From Chachezhania antarctica (lineage in GTDB: Bacteria; Pseudomonadota; Alphaproteobacteria; Rhodobacterales; Rhodobacteraceae), in assembly GCF_003646465.1 (NCBI RefSeq), contig NZ_QZEX01000019.1, positions 1-53,226 on the forward strand: a stretch of 53,226 nt of DNA. The letters run 5' to 3'. The position numbers and the translations under genes were made by a program. The number at the start of each line of letters is the position of its first letter. Within the stretch, counting starts at the first letter, position 1. Positions 36,993-44,011 of this stretch are shown here, one piece after another. The notes under the pieces are model-generated. The model was not told where the DNA came from. It saw only the letters and a program-made list of their open reading frames with translations, and ran no database searches.

Positions 36993-38023
36993 CCCAGTCT
37001 GCGTCCGAGATCACAGTCACACCTGCGCGCGACTACGGCAATGAGGTGGGGCAAGGCTGGCCCGTCGTTGTTGAACCGGCACCCGGAGAGCTGCTGTCGA
37101 GCTGGCTGCATCGGCTGGCCATGGCCAATGGAATTCCACCTCAATATTTTGGGCGGGTTCTGGATGTCGCAGGTGGAGATTGGTCTGCGAAGCTTGACCG
37201 TGACCTTCCCGGGCGAATCCTCAATTTGCTGGTCGAGCGAACGCGGTTGCCTACCGAGGATATTGATGGCTTGGCTTTGAACCGCGACCCGCTGACCCGG
37301 TTGCGCATGCGGCAGACCACAGGATCAGGAGATGCCCGCGCATCGACCGCCCGGGTCAATCGGCTGCAATATTGCCCGGCATGCCTGAAAGAGGATCGCG
37401 CACCGTTCTTCCGGCGCGGCTGGACTTTGGCGACGCGCGTTTCCTGCTTTCGGCATGGATGCAGCTTGCGCGACCAATGCCCTGCCTGCGGCGGCGGCAT
37501 TGCGCCTTCACGACAAAACCGGCTTCTGCGGCAACAATTCTGCGTCTGGTGTGATGCTGATCTCCGAAAACCCACCCTGCCCGCCGAGTATGATGTGCAG
37601 CGTCTCGAACGGCTCATCGACGATTTGCTTCGAATGCATGTTGCGGGACATGGACGGCATGGAAAGACATCCCTGCCCGCCATGCTTGGGGCGGCTTGTT
37701 TCACGTTCAATGGCCAGCCGACGTCAATTTCGCGCTTGCCGCACCGGGTCCGCTACGTATTGTTCCGCCAGTTGGCCGATGGAATGACGCACCTCCAAAA
37801 ACGTTCCGTGCATCCTGCAATTGATCTCTGGACCCGCATTGCACGGGCTGCGCCCAAGCATTCCGACTTGGTGGCGTTATTGAGTGCAGAGATCACGTCA
37901 CAGATCACACCGGGAACAAAGACGCGCTCCAGACATCCTGATTTGGCGGACTTACAACAGGTCATCGTTCGCCTTCATTCAAACCGCCGCACATCATTGG
38001 CAACGGCTATGCCTGCGAATTGA
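36989..38023 (+). CDS. tniQ: TniQ-family transposition protein
   Basis: This 344-residue protein starts at GTG within the tniB stop. It has the TniQ N-terminal region (ELLSSWLHRLAMANG) and clear zinc-ribbon cysteines: C129/C132 (YCPAC), C153-H156-C158, C164/C167 (QCPAC) and C185/C188 (FCVWC). TniQ proteins recognise target DNA or adaptor complexes. Its 3' end overlaps the end of the convergent scpB gene by 17 bases, showing that the cargo is tightly packed against the transposition genes. Confidence 0.9.
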   Translation: MTQSASEITVTPARDYGNEVGQGWPVVVEPAPGELLSSWLHRLAMANGIPPQYFGRVLDVAGGDWSAKLDRDLPGRILNLLVERTRLPTEDIDGLALNRDPLTRLRMRQTTGSGDARASTARVNRLQYCPACLKEDRAPFFRRGWTLATRVSCFRHGCSLRDQCPACGGGIAPSRQNRLLRQQFCVWCDADLRKPTLPAEYDVQRLERLIDDLLRMHVAGHGRHGKTSLPAMLGAACFTFNGQPTSISRLPHRVRYVLFRQLADGMTHLQKRSVHPAIDLWTRIARAAPKHSDLVALLSAEITSQITPGTKTRSRHPDLADLQQVIVRLHSNRRTSLATAMPAN

Positions 38024-38606
38024 TGACCCCTGCATCCTCCATCTGCTCCCGATCGGGCAGGTCCTGCAGCGACTCCAGATCGAACGCGACCAGGAACTGC
38101 TCCGTCGTCACATAGGTATAGGGTGCCCCGCGCCGCGGCGACCGTGGCCCGGTGACGATCAATCCACGCGCATGCAATCTTCCGATCAGATCTCGGCTGA
38201 TCTCTTTGCCGAAGATGTCTTTCAGGCCGTCCCGTGTGATCGGCTGGTGGTAGGCGATGGCGGCCAGGACAGCGACATCGTATTCGCGCAGATCGAGATC
38301 CTGATCGCCGACATCTGCGGCCGTCCTGATCACCGCCGCATAGGCCGGTCTCGTCCGCAGCATCCAGCCGCCGGCCACCTGCGCCACTTCGAAGGATCGT
38401 CCTTCGAGATCGGCGACCAGGTCTTCGACCAACAGATCGACCGAAGCCCCCTGCCCCACCACGCGCGCGAGGTCCTCGCGCGGCACCGGCGATGCGCTGG
38501 CGAAGAGAACGGCTTCAATCCGCCGCATCCATTCGCGCCAGCGCAATTCGGTTGGCAGATCGTCCAATTCCCGGTCGAGGTCGGTTTCGGCGTGATCTTT
38601 GACCAT
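38007..38606 (-). CDS. scpB: Transposon-borne ScpB homologue (SMC-kleisin accessory subunit)
   Basis: This 199-residue protein is an ScpB by pattern: two winged-helix domains (EAVLFASASPVPREDLARVV, and YDVAVLAAIAYHQPITRDGL with DIFGKEISRDLIGRLHARGLI) and the PYTYVTTEQFLVAFDLESL ending. In the cell ScpB pairs with ScpA and SMC in chromosome condensation. There is no ScpA or SMC gene here. It is translated two bases after the DUF1403 stop, so the two are co-expressed. A kleisin subunit as transposon cargo is unusual; it may act on the host SMC complex or as a DNA-binding cofactor of the recombinase on the other side. Confidence 0.87.
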   Translation of the reverse strand: MVKDHAETDLDRELDDLPTELRWREWMRRIEAVLFASASPVPREDLARVVGQGASVDLLVEDLVADLEGRSFEVAQVAGGWMLRTRPAYAAVIRTAADVGDQDLDLREYDVAVLAAIAYHQPITRDGLKDIFGKEISRDLIGRLHARGLIVTGPRSPRRGAPYTYVTTEQFLVAFDLESLQDLPDREQMEDAGVINSQA

Positions 38607-38608
38607 GC

Positions 38609-39499
38609 CTAGATCCCGTAAAGGCGGAAGGTGTCACGCCCGGTGAGCTCTCGGGCGACCCCTAACGCCACCAGCCGGTCGCAAAAGCGGCGCGCTGCCC
38701 GGTCGGACCGCAGTGAGGTAAGCGCGGTAGGGGCAATGGCATCCCGTGCCAGAAAATGGGCCACTGCCTTGTCAGAACCCCTGGCTCGCAGTTTCGGTGC
38801 GGCCTCTTTGAGCCGTGCAGCGCGTCGTTTCAGATCGATGGCCTGGTGCGTTGTCTCAACTGCTGCCGTCCCAATTGCCTGATGACAGGTCAACCGCAAC
38901 TCCTCGCCGGTTTTTCGAAGATCACCGCGCTTGAGGCCGAGTGCCAGAAGCGGCAGGACATGGCTCCACCCGAGCGCCTGCGCCAAAGTTGCATCCGCAA
39001 GAAGCAGTGCGGCGGCGAAGTCGCGGGGTCGATCTCCAAGAACGGCCTCCAGGACGGTGGCCGCTTGAGTCACCGGAGCCGCCTTCACCACTTCGAGCCA
39101 GGTTGCGATCTGTTCCGGTTCCAAAGTCGGCAGCGCCCGGTTCAATGCCTTGGCCGCCACCGGCCGTTCCACCGCGCGCCGCCAAGAAAGATAACTCTCG
39201 CCCGCTGGCCCCGGGCTGTCACCCGGCTGCAGAAACGCCAACGCATCCCGCAAGTCTGCCACCCTTTCCGGCCGCCCCGAATGTACCACACAAGCCTCCG
39301 CCGCGCGCAGCGCCAAACTTTCCCGCAACAAGGCTTGGGGGACGTCATCGCGCCCGATCACCAGATGCAGATGCGCGAGCGCCGCGCCCGACAAAAACGC
39401 CACATCTTCATGGGTTTCGGGGCGTGCGGAAGTGACCCAGGGCGGCATCCGAGGTAAGATATCAGGGTCGTCAATGAAGGTCGCTCGAGCATATGCCAT
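38609..39499 (-). CDS. DUF1403-family protein
   Basis: This 296-residue, mostly alpha-helical, Ala/Leu/Arg-rich protein fits DUF1403 (PPWVTSARPETHEDVAFLSGAALAHL, EDVLVPL-like helices, HQAIDLKRRAARLKEAAPKL). No catalytic motif is visible. It is upstream of scpB with two bases between the genes and divergent from the recombinase. The N-terminal AYARATFIDDPDILPRMPPW segment is the family's usual opening. Function is unknown; the position suggests a partner of ScpB or of the recombinase. Confidence 0.75.
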   Translation of the reverse strand: MAYARATFIDDPDILPRMPPWVTSARPETHEDVAFLSGAALAHLHLVIGRDDVPQALLRESLALRAAEACVVHSGRPERVADLRDALAFLQPGDSPGPAGESYLSWRRAVERPVAAKALNRALPTLEPEQIATWLEVVKAAPVTQAATVLEAVLGDRPRDFAAALLLADATLAQALGWSHVLPLLALGLKRGDLRKTGEELRLTCHQAIGTAAVETTHQAIDLKRRAARLKEAAPKLRARGSDKAVAHFLARDAIAPTALTSLRSDRAARRFCDRLVALGVARELTGRDTFRLYGI

Positions 39500-39576
39500 G
39501 CCACAACACTATCCGATGGCGGCGCTTTGTTCTACCACATACTGTGCTAACCGCCCCGCTTTGCCGTATCCAGTTT

Positions 39577-39603
39577 TGTCCAATAACATTGCCTTATCGG
39601 ACA
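39577..39603. promoter_or_regulatory. dif-like candidate core site of the tyrosine recombinase
   Basis: TGTCCAATAA (39577-39586), seven bases, TTATCGGACA (39594-39603): 10-bp inverted arms with one mismatch, inner ATAA/TTAT facing a short spacer. This is the architecture of dif, IRS and other tyrosine-recombinase crossover sites. It lies in the 115-bp region between the divergent DUF1403 and recombinase genes, 11 bases before the recombinase start codon. Confidence 0.6.
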
Positions 39604-39613
39604 TAAAAATGAT

Positions 39614-40765
39614 ATGCTGGGAAGCATGGGTAATCTCACAAATAACAGCACCAAAATCGAGGGTTCGGGCGGATCTGAGTCCGGGATTTCGAGCTCAGCA
39701 CCCCATACCGCGCCGAACAGTGACGAGCGCGACGAGAGAACCTCTCGGGACGGAACCTCAATCGCTCTGCCCGCCCATGTGGCCGGCTCCGGCGCACTCG
39801 ACCGGCTGATCGACACCGCGCGCGACTACGCCGAGGCCTCTACAGCTGAGAACACCAACAAGGCCTACTCGGCCGACTGGAAACACTTCACCCGTTGGTG
39901 CCGGTTGAAAGGGACGGATCCCCTGCCCCCCTCGCCCGAGATGGTCGGGCTCTATGTGGCGGACCTGGCCGCCGCGACCGGGGCGTCCCCTGCTCTCTCG
40001 GTCTCCACTATTGAGCGCCGCCTCTCCGGCCTCGCTTGGAACTACAGGCAGCGGGGGTTCACTCTTGATCGCAAGGACCGCCATGTCGCCACCGTCCTGG
40101 CCGGGATTAAGCGCAAGCATGCGCGCCCACCGATTCAGAAAGAAGCAATCCTGCCTGAGGACATCCAGGCCATGGTGGCCACCCTTCCCTACGATCTCCG
40201 CGGGCTCCGAGACCGGGCGATCTTGCTCTTGGGCTATGCAGGTGGCCTGCGCCGTTCAGAGGTGGTCTGCCTCGATGTGCATAAGGACGATACACCGGAC
40301 TCCGGCGGTTGGGTCGAAGTCTTCGACGGCGGCGCCCTGCTCACCCTCAATGCCAAGACCGGATGGCGCGAGGTTGAGGTCGGGCGTGGCTCAAGCGACC
40401 AGACCTGTCCCGTCCACGCGCTTGAGCAATGGCTACACTTTGCGAAGATCGACTTTGGGCCGGTCTTCGTGCGCACCTCGCGGGACGGCAAGCGTGCCCT
40501 CGAGTCCCGCCTCTCCGACAAGCACATAGCGCGACTGATCAAGGCAACCGTTATGAAGAGTGGCATCAGATCCGATTTGCCGGAAGCCAAACGGTTGGCA
40601 ATGTTCTCGGGGCATTCCTTGCGTGCCGGGCTCGCCTCGTCGGCAGAGGTTGATGAGCGCTATGTTCAAAAGCAACTCGGACATGCGTCGGCCGAGATGA
40701 CCCGGCGCTACCAGCGCAGGCGCGACAGGTTCAGGGTGAACCTGACCAAAGCCGCAGGGCTGTGA
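39614..40765 (+). CDS. Tyrosine-type site-specific recombinase
   Basis: This 383-residue integrase has a polar N-terminal tail (about 60 residues), a core-binding SAM-like domain (TNKAYSADWKHFTRWCRLKG) and a catalytic domain. Catalytic residues are R213 (GGLRRSEV), K248, H334/R337 (GHSLRAGL), H357 (QLGHAS) and Y366 (MTRRYQRRR), so it is complete. An alternative start is the ATG at 39626 (MGNLTNN). As Tn5053-type elements need a resolvase and no intact serine resolvase is inside the element, this enzyme probably resolves cointegrates at the adjacent dif-like site, as TnpI does. Confidence 0.9.
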   Translation: MLGSMGNLTNNSTKIEGSGGSESGISSSAPHTAPNSDERDERTSRDGTSIALPAHVAGSGALDRLIDTARDYAEASTAENTNKAYSADWKHFTRWCRLKGTDPLPPSPEMVGLYVADLAAATGASPALSVSTIERRLSGLAWNYRQRGFTLDRKDRHVATVLAGIKRKHARPPIQKEAILPEDIQAMVATLPYDLRGLRDRAILLLGYAGGLRRSEVVCLDVHKDDTPDSGGWVEVFDGGALLTLNAKTGWREVEVGRGSSDQTCPVHALEQWLHFAKIDFGPVFVRTSRDGKRALESRLSDKHIARLIKATVMKSGIRSDLPEAKRLAMFSGHSLRAGLASSAEVDERYVQKQLGHASAEMTRRYQRRRDRFRVNLTKAAGL

Positions 40766-40841
40766 AGCTCAGGAATCTTGACGCGTTGGTGAAGCGCTAA
40801 GATGAAATTCCAGCGCCTCAGTTTCAGCTTACGGCTACAAT

Positions 40842-40865
40842 TGAAATCGGGAATTAAACGCGACA
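40842..40865. repeat. Right terminal inverted repeat of the transposon
   Basis: Read inward on the minus strand from 40865 it begins TGTCGCGTTTAATTCCCG. It shares TGTCGC and TTTCA positions with the left end, and the CGATTTCAATT block with the left subterminal region. Confidence 0.65.
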
Positions 40866-41456
40866 TCCCCGCAAGGCAAGTTCACGCTGCAGGTCCTGGG
40901 CGCTGCGGCCGAGTTCGAGCGCGCCCTGATCCGGGAACGCACCAAGGCCGGCCTCGCCAGCGCGCGCACAAAGGGCCGTGTGGGCGGGAACCCAGGGCTG
41001 CGGGCCAAAGACCCTGCCGCTCTTCGCAAGGTGCGGCTGGCGCGACAGGACGGCTACATTGAGCGTCTGAACGAAACGGCACAAGATTGGGTGCCCCATG
41101 TGCGCCGGTTGCGCCCCGACTTGGCCTGGGAAGACGTGTTGCGCATCATCAACGGCCCCCTGCCCGAGGTGCGTCGCTGGAACCAAAGCCGCCTTCTACG
41201 CGCCGTGAAGGCCTATGTCCGCGACGGCTTCCTGCCCGAGTCAGTTTTGGCCCGCGCCGGCCGCCGCGAAACCGACGACCGCCTGCCCGCCATTGTCGCC
41301 GCCATCAAGGGCGCGGATCCCGGCATTACGCTCCAGGCGATCTGCACCCGGCTGGAAGCGATGCGCGAGCGCACGCCCCGCGGGCGGACAAGCTGGCAGC
41401 CTTCGTCGGTGAAGATGCTGCTGGAGCGGGCCGAGAGGCTGGGGTTGCTTGATTGA
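40866..41456 (+). pseudogene. Serine recombinase C-terminal fragment, cut by the transposon
   Basis: From the first base after the transposon end the frame reads SPQGKFTLQVLGAAAEFERA, then LIRERTKAGLASARTKGRVGG. This is the E-helix and linker of a resolvase/invertase, followed by a long C-terminal DNA-binding region with two HTH-like parts. The N-terminal catalytic serine domain (about 90 residues) is missing. An internal GTG at 40980 could yield a 158-residue peptide, but this would lack catalysis. The 198-residue remnant shows the insertion or recombination broke an existing resolvase gene. Confidence 0.8.
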
Positions 41457-41660
41457 GATTCCCGAGAATCGCCCATCCGATTCTGCCGACTGATTTCTGT
41501 ACGCACTCACAATACATCTTGTGGTCACTTCGTAGCTGGCAACGAGGTGTTGAAGTAGAGTGAGAGCGCAGTCGCCCAAGACGCTGATTTTTAACAGTTT
41601 ACCGTCGACAGAAATCGGTGCCTTCAACGCCCTCAGGCCGCTCAACGGTTTGGTCTGGAT

Positions 41661-41669
41661 TTATCCACA
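41661..41669 (+). promoter_or_regulatory. Perfect DnaA box (TTATCCACA) upstream of repA
   Basis: Exact match to the classical DnaA-box consensus, 45 bases before the chosen repA start. It could help initiation or regulate repA. A single nine-base match is only moderate evidence. The rest of 41457-41713 shows no gene and no clear promoter. Confidence 0.45.
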
Positions 41670-41713
41670 ATATCTGTTAAGCTTTGCAAAACAATAAAGA
41701 CTTGAGGGCAGTG

Positions 41714-42895
41714 ATGAACGGGATACGGGCCTCCCAGAGATTTGAAGTCATGTCCAAGCGGCTTGGTAGTCGGTTGCGTGAACATGCGCAGGAAACCTTC
41801 CCACCGGACGCTCAGAAGGGCCTCCGACGCTTCGCCATGCGGGAAGCGGCTGAACTGCTTCGCATTAATCAGAATACCTTTCGCCATCATGTGTCAAACC
41901 TCGAAGGCTTTCCCGAAGGTGTCCTGGAGGGCGGCAACCGCCGTAGCTTCTCTGCAGAGGAGATGGTCGAGGCACAACGCGTACTTCTCGAGACTGGAAG
42001 GATCAAGCCAGAAGAACACCCGCACAGAAGACCGGGAGAGGCTTGTCAGGTCTTGACGATCTTCAACCTGAAGGGTGGCTCCGCCAAGACGTCATCTGTT
42101 GCCCATGTAGGGCAACTACTGGGTCTGCGCGGCTACCGGGTGTTACTGATCGACCTCGACAGCCAGGCAAGTCTGACAAACCTATTCGGGGTTACTCCCG
42201 AGCTGGATCCGGATATGCCGACGTCATACGATCTTATCCGATCCGACGATCCACTGCCCGCAACAGAGATCATTCGCAAAACAAACTTCCCGACCGTGGA
42301 TCTGATCCCGGCATCCATGGACATCATGGAGTACGAGTTCGAGGTCGCCCTGAGCTTCAGACACGGCGCCACCACGTTCCATAGCCGCATCCGGGAGGCG
42401 CTTGAGCCCGTCCTCAACCGATATGATGTGGTGATATTTGACACCCCACCGCAGCTGAACTTCTCGGTGATCTCTGCCCTATTTGCATCGACCGGGGTCC
42501 TGATCCCGCTCAACGCGTCGATGCTCGATGTCATGTCGCTGGCGAGCTTTCTGGGCATGGCGAGCAACCTGATGGGCGTCGTCGAGGCACACGCCCCGGA
42601 ACATGGACTGAACTTCGTGCGAGTTCTGATCACCCGCTACGAAAATACGGATGGTCCGCAGGTGCAGATTTCGTCTCTGCTTCGGACAGTCCTCGGGGAT
42701 GCCGTGCTGTCTGCCGAGTTCCTGAAATCAACAGCCGTGGGTGATGCTGCGAACACCCAGCAGAGCATCTTCGAGGTCGAACCTCGCGACGTAAACCGCA
42801 GAACTTACGAGCGCGCGATCGAGTCCGTCTCGCGCGTGACCGACGAAGTCGAACGCGAAATCCTGAAAGCATGGGGGCGTAGCCATGGCGCGTAA
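41714..42895 (+). CDS. repA: RepA, ParA-type partition ATPase of a repABC replicon
   Basis: The ATG at 41714 (or GTG 41711) follows GAGG; a TTG at 41684 would be ten codons longer. The 393-residue protein has an N-terminal DNA-binding region (MREAAELLRINQNTFRHHV) and a ParA core with deviant Walker A K120GGSAKT126, LLIDLDSQASLTNLFG and VVIFDTPPQLNF. RepA partitions plasmids with RepB and represses the operon. Its stop overlaps the repB start (repB begins 11 bases inside), the usual repABC arrangement. Confidence 0.93.
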   Translation: MNGIRASQRFEVMSKRLGSRLREHAQETFPPDAQKGLRRFAMREAAELLRINQNTFRHHVSNLEGFPEGVLEGGNRRSFSAEEMVEAQRVLLETGRIKPEEHPHRRPGEACQVLTIFNLKGGSAKTSSVAHVGQLLGLRGYRVLLIDLDSQASLTNLFGVTPELDPDMPTSYDLIRSDDPLPATEIIRKTNFPTVDLIPASMDIMEYEFEVALSFRHGATTFHSRIREALEPVLNRYDVVIFDTPPQLNFSVISALFASTGVLIPLNASMLDVMSLASFLGMASNLMGVVEAHAPEHGLNFVRVLITRYENTDGPQVQISSLLRTVLGDAVLSAEFLKSTAVGDAANTQQSIFEVEPRDVNRRTYERAIESVSRVTDEVEREILKAWGRSHGA

Positions 42896-43808
42896 GGTCT
42901 TCGGGGACTCACTCAAGAACGCGATGAGCAAAACGCCGCCTTCGGACGACGATCTGGATGTGAAACGGACGAGCCCGACTGTAGCTCGCGCTCAAGCATC
43001 TGTGCTCGAAGAGGATAAACACGCCACGCGGCTGATCGACCCGACCGCCATACGGATGTCCGCGGTCATGGACCGCATCGATCCAAGCGATGGTCTGGAT
43101 GAGCTTGTCTCGTCGATCCGCGAGCACGGTCAAAAGGTTCCAGTGCTGGTTCGCCGAACCGAGGACGGTGCGCTTGAAATCGTCTATGGACGCCGTCGGC
43201 TTCTCGCTTGTCGCCAACTTGGTCAGAAAGTGCGCGCCACGGTCATGGAGATGACCGACGAGGAAGCTCTCATTGCCCAAGGCGTAGAGAATAATGCGCG
43301 CCAAGATCCATCGTTCATCGAAAGGGCTCTGTTTGTCGCCGGGATCATTCGAGAACTTGGGAAAACCGACGAAACGCGCAAGAACGCTCAAACGATCGCG
43401 TATCGGGCACTTCAGATCGATGAATCGCTCGTCTCGCGGATGAACCGTATCGCTACGGGCATCCCGATCGAACTGATCCAGGCTATCGGACCTGCACACG
43501 GCGTTGGTCGACGGGTTTGGGAAAAGCTTTTCAGGCTGTGTGAGAAAGACGTTGCGAGAGCCCGAGAAGTTGCCAGCGAAATCCCTCGCAACATACCGGG
43601 CCCCGACCGTCTCGAAGCGGCGGTCACCTTGCTGACAGCCACCAAACCATCGACGCAGAAGACATACCCCAGTGAGCGCGTGAAGATCGGCCGAAAGGGC
43701 AACCGCATCACCATCGATGTGGACGCTGATCTTATCCCTCGTGTTGAGGAGGCAGTCCGGAAGCTGGTCACGGAGCTTCTTGACCGCGGTCAAGACGGGC
43801 CAGAGTGA
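42885..43808 (+). CDS. repB: RepB, ParB-type centromere-binding protein
   Basis: This 307-residue protein has the ParB/RepB N-terminal domain (GLDELVSSIREHGQKVPVLV, EIVYGRRRLLACRQLGQ, GVENNARQDPSFIERALF) and an HTH region (ALQIDESLVSRMNRIATGIP). It binds parS palindromes. One copy overlaps its own 3' end, and a second lies just after the stop. It overlaps repA and is followed by the ctRNA region before repC. Confidence 0.93.
   Translation: MARKVFGDSLKNAMSKTPPSDDDLDVKRTSPTVARAQASVLEEDKHATRLIDPTAIRMSAVMDRIDPSDGLDELVSSIREHGQKVPVLVRRTEDGALEIVYGRRRLLACRQLGQKVRATVMEMTDEEALIAQGVENNARQDPSFIERALFVAGIIRELGKTDETRKNAQTIAYRALQIDESLVSRMNRIATGIPIELIQAIGPAHGVGRRVWEKLFRLCEKDVARAREVASEIPRNIPGPDRLEAAVTLLTATKPSTQKTYPSERVKIGRKGNRITIDVDADLIPRVEEAVRKLVTELLDRGQDGPE
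43778..43795. repeat. parS palindrome 1 (inside the end of repB)
   Basis: CTTGACCGCGGTCAAG flanked by T and A, an 18-bp perfect palindrome within the last codons of repB. Two further copies follow at 43817 and 45148. RepABC centromeres are typically such repeated palindromes. Confidence 0.8.
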
Positions 43809-43816
43809 CGATCCCG

Positions 43817-43838
43817 TGTCTTGACCGCGGTCAAGACA
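43817..43838. repeat. parS palindrome 2 (repB-repC gap)
   Basis: The longest of the three copies: the 16-bp core CTTGACCGCGGTCAAG extended to a 22-bp perfect palindrome, located 8 bases after the repB stop. Only 23 bases separate it from copy 1, so RepB could bind both together. Confidence 0.85.
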
Positions 43839-43875
43839 TCAAAAGCAACGAGCAGAAAACGAAAGGAGGACCGGC

Positions 43876-43933
43876 TAGAAAAAGAAAGACCCCCCGAAAG
43901 CGATGCTTCCGAAGGGCCTCAATCAGTCTCGAC
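43876..43933 (-). ncRNA. Antisense RNA (ctRNA) of the repABC operon
   Basis: A minus-strand transcript of about 58 nt is predicted from a promoter at 43940-43968 to a hairpin followed by a T-rich tract. It is antisense to the repC leader, as the small counter-transcribed RNAs of repABC plasmids are, where they lower RepC synthesis and act in incompatibility. Ends are estimated from promoter and terminator, not measured. Confidence 0.75.
43877..43920 (-). terminator. Terminator of the ctRNA
   Basis: On the minus strand GGCCCTTCGGAAGC pairs with GCTTTCGGGGGGTC across a three-base loop (with some G-U pairs), then TCTTTCTTTTTC. Stem at 43888-43918, T-rich tract at about 43877-43887. This is the typical end of a repABC antisense RNA. 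Confidence 0.75.
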
Positions 43934-43939
43934 ACCTGA

Positions 43940-43968
43940 TTGATACCCCCAAAACGAATCGATTTCAA
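43940..43968 (-). promoter_or_regulatory. Promoter of the ctRNA
   Basis: Minus-strand -35 TTGAAA (43963-43968), exactly 17 bp, -10 TATCAA (43940-43945). Strong match to the sigma70 consensus at the -35, and correctly placed for the predicted RNA. Confidence 0.75.
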
Positions 43969-44011
43969 CACCGCTCGCGGTGAACGGGGAAGCTTTTTCT
44001 TCCGAAACACC

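Larger units (their letters stand above)
34306..40865 (+). mobile_element. TniA/TniB/TniQ transposon carrying scpB, DUF1403 and a tyrosine recombinase
   Basis: The element spans about 6.56 kb. Its termini are TGTCGC at 34306 and its complement GCGACA ending at 40865, continued by weaker matches over 24 bp. Both terminal regions also share an 11-bp block CGATTTCAATT in inverted orientation (34392-34402 and 40839-40849), as expected for transposase-binding repeats. Left of it is a permease cut in frame; right of it is a serine resolvase cut in frame, so both junctions are at the base. The 5 bp flanks (CAGGC and TCCCC) are not identical, so no target duplication is seen and the element has probably recombined since insertion. 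Gene order: tniA, tniB, tniQ, then converging scpB and DUF1403, then the recombinase. Confidence 0.75.

Noticed and set aside
38007-38023. Overlap of tniQ and scpB ends as evidence of a fusion or deletion
   Set aside because: Both proteins end with normal family lengths; a 17-base convergent overlap is compatible with compact packing.
40780-40797. CTTGACGCGTTGGTGAAG as a fourth parS copy
   Set aside because: Wrong core and not symmetric; it lies inside the transposon end, not in the replicon.
40980-41456. Internal start (GTG 40980) giving a functional small recombinase
   Set aside because: Coding similarity begins upstream at the transposon junction and the catalytic domain is missing; a remnant is the better reading.
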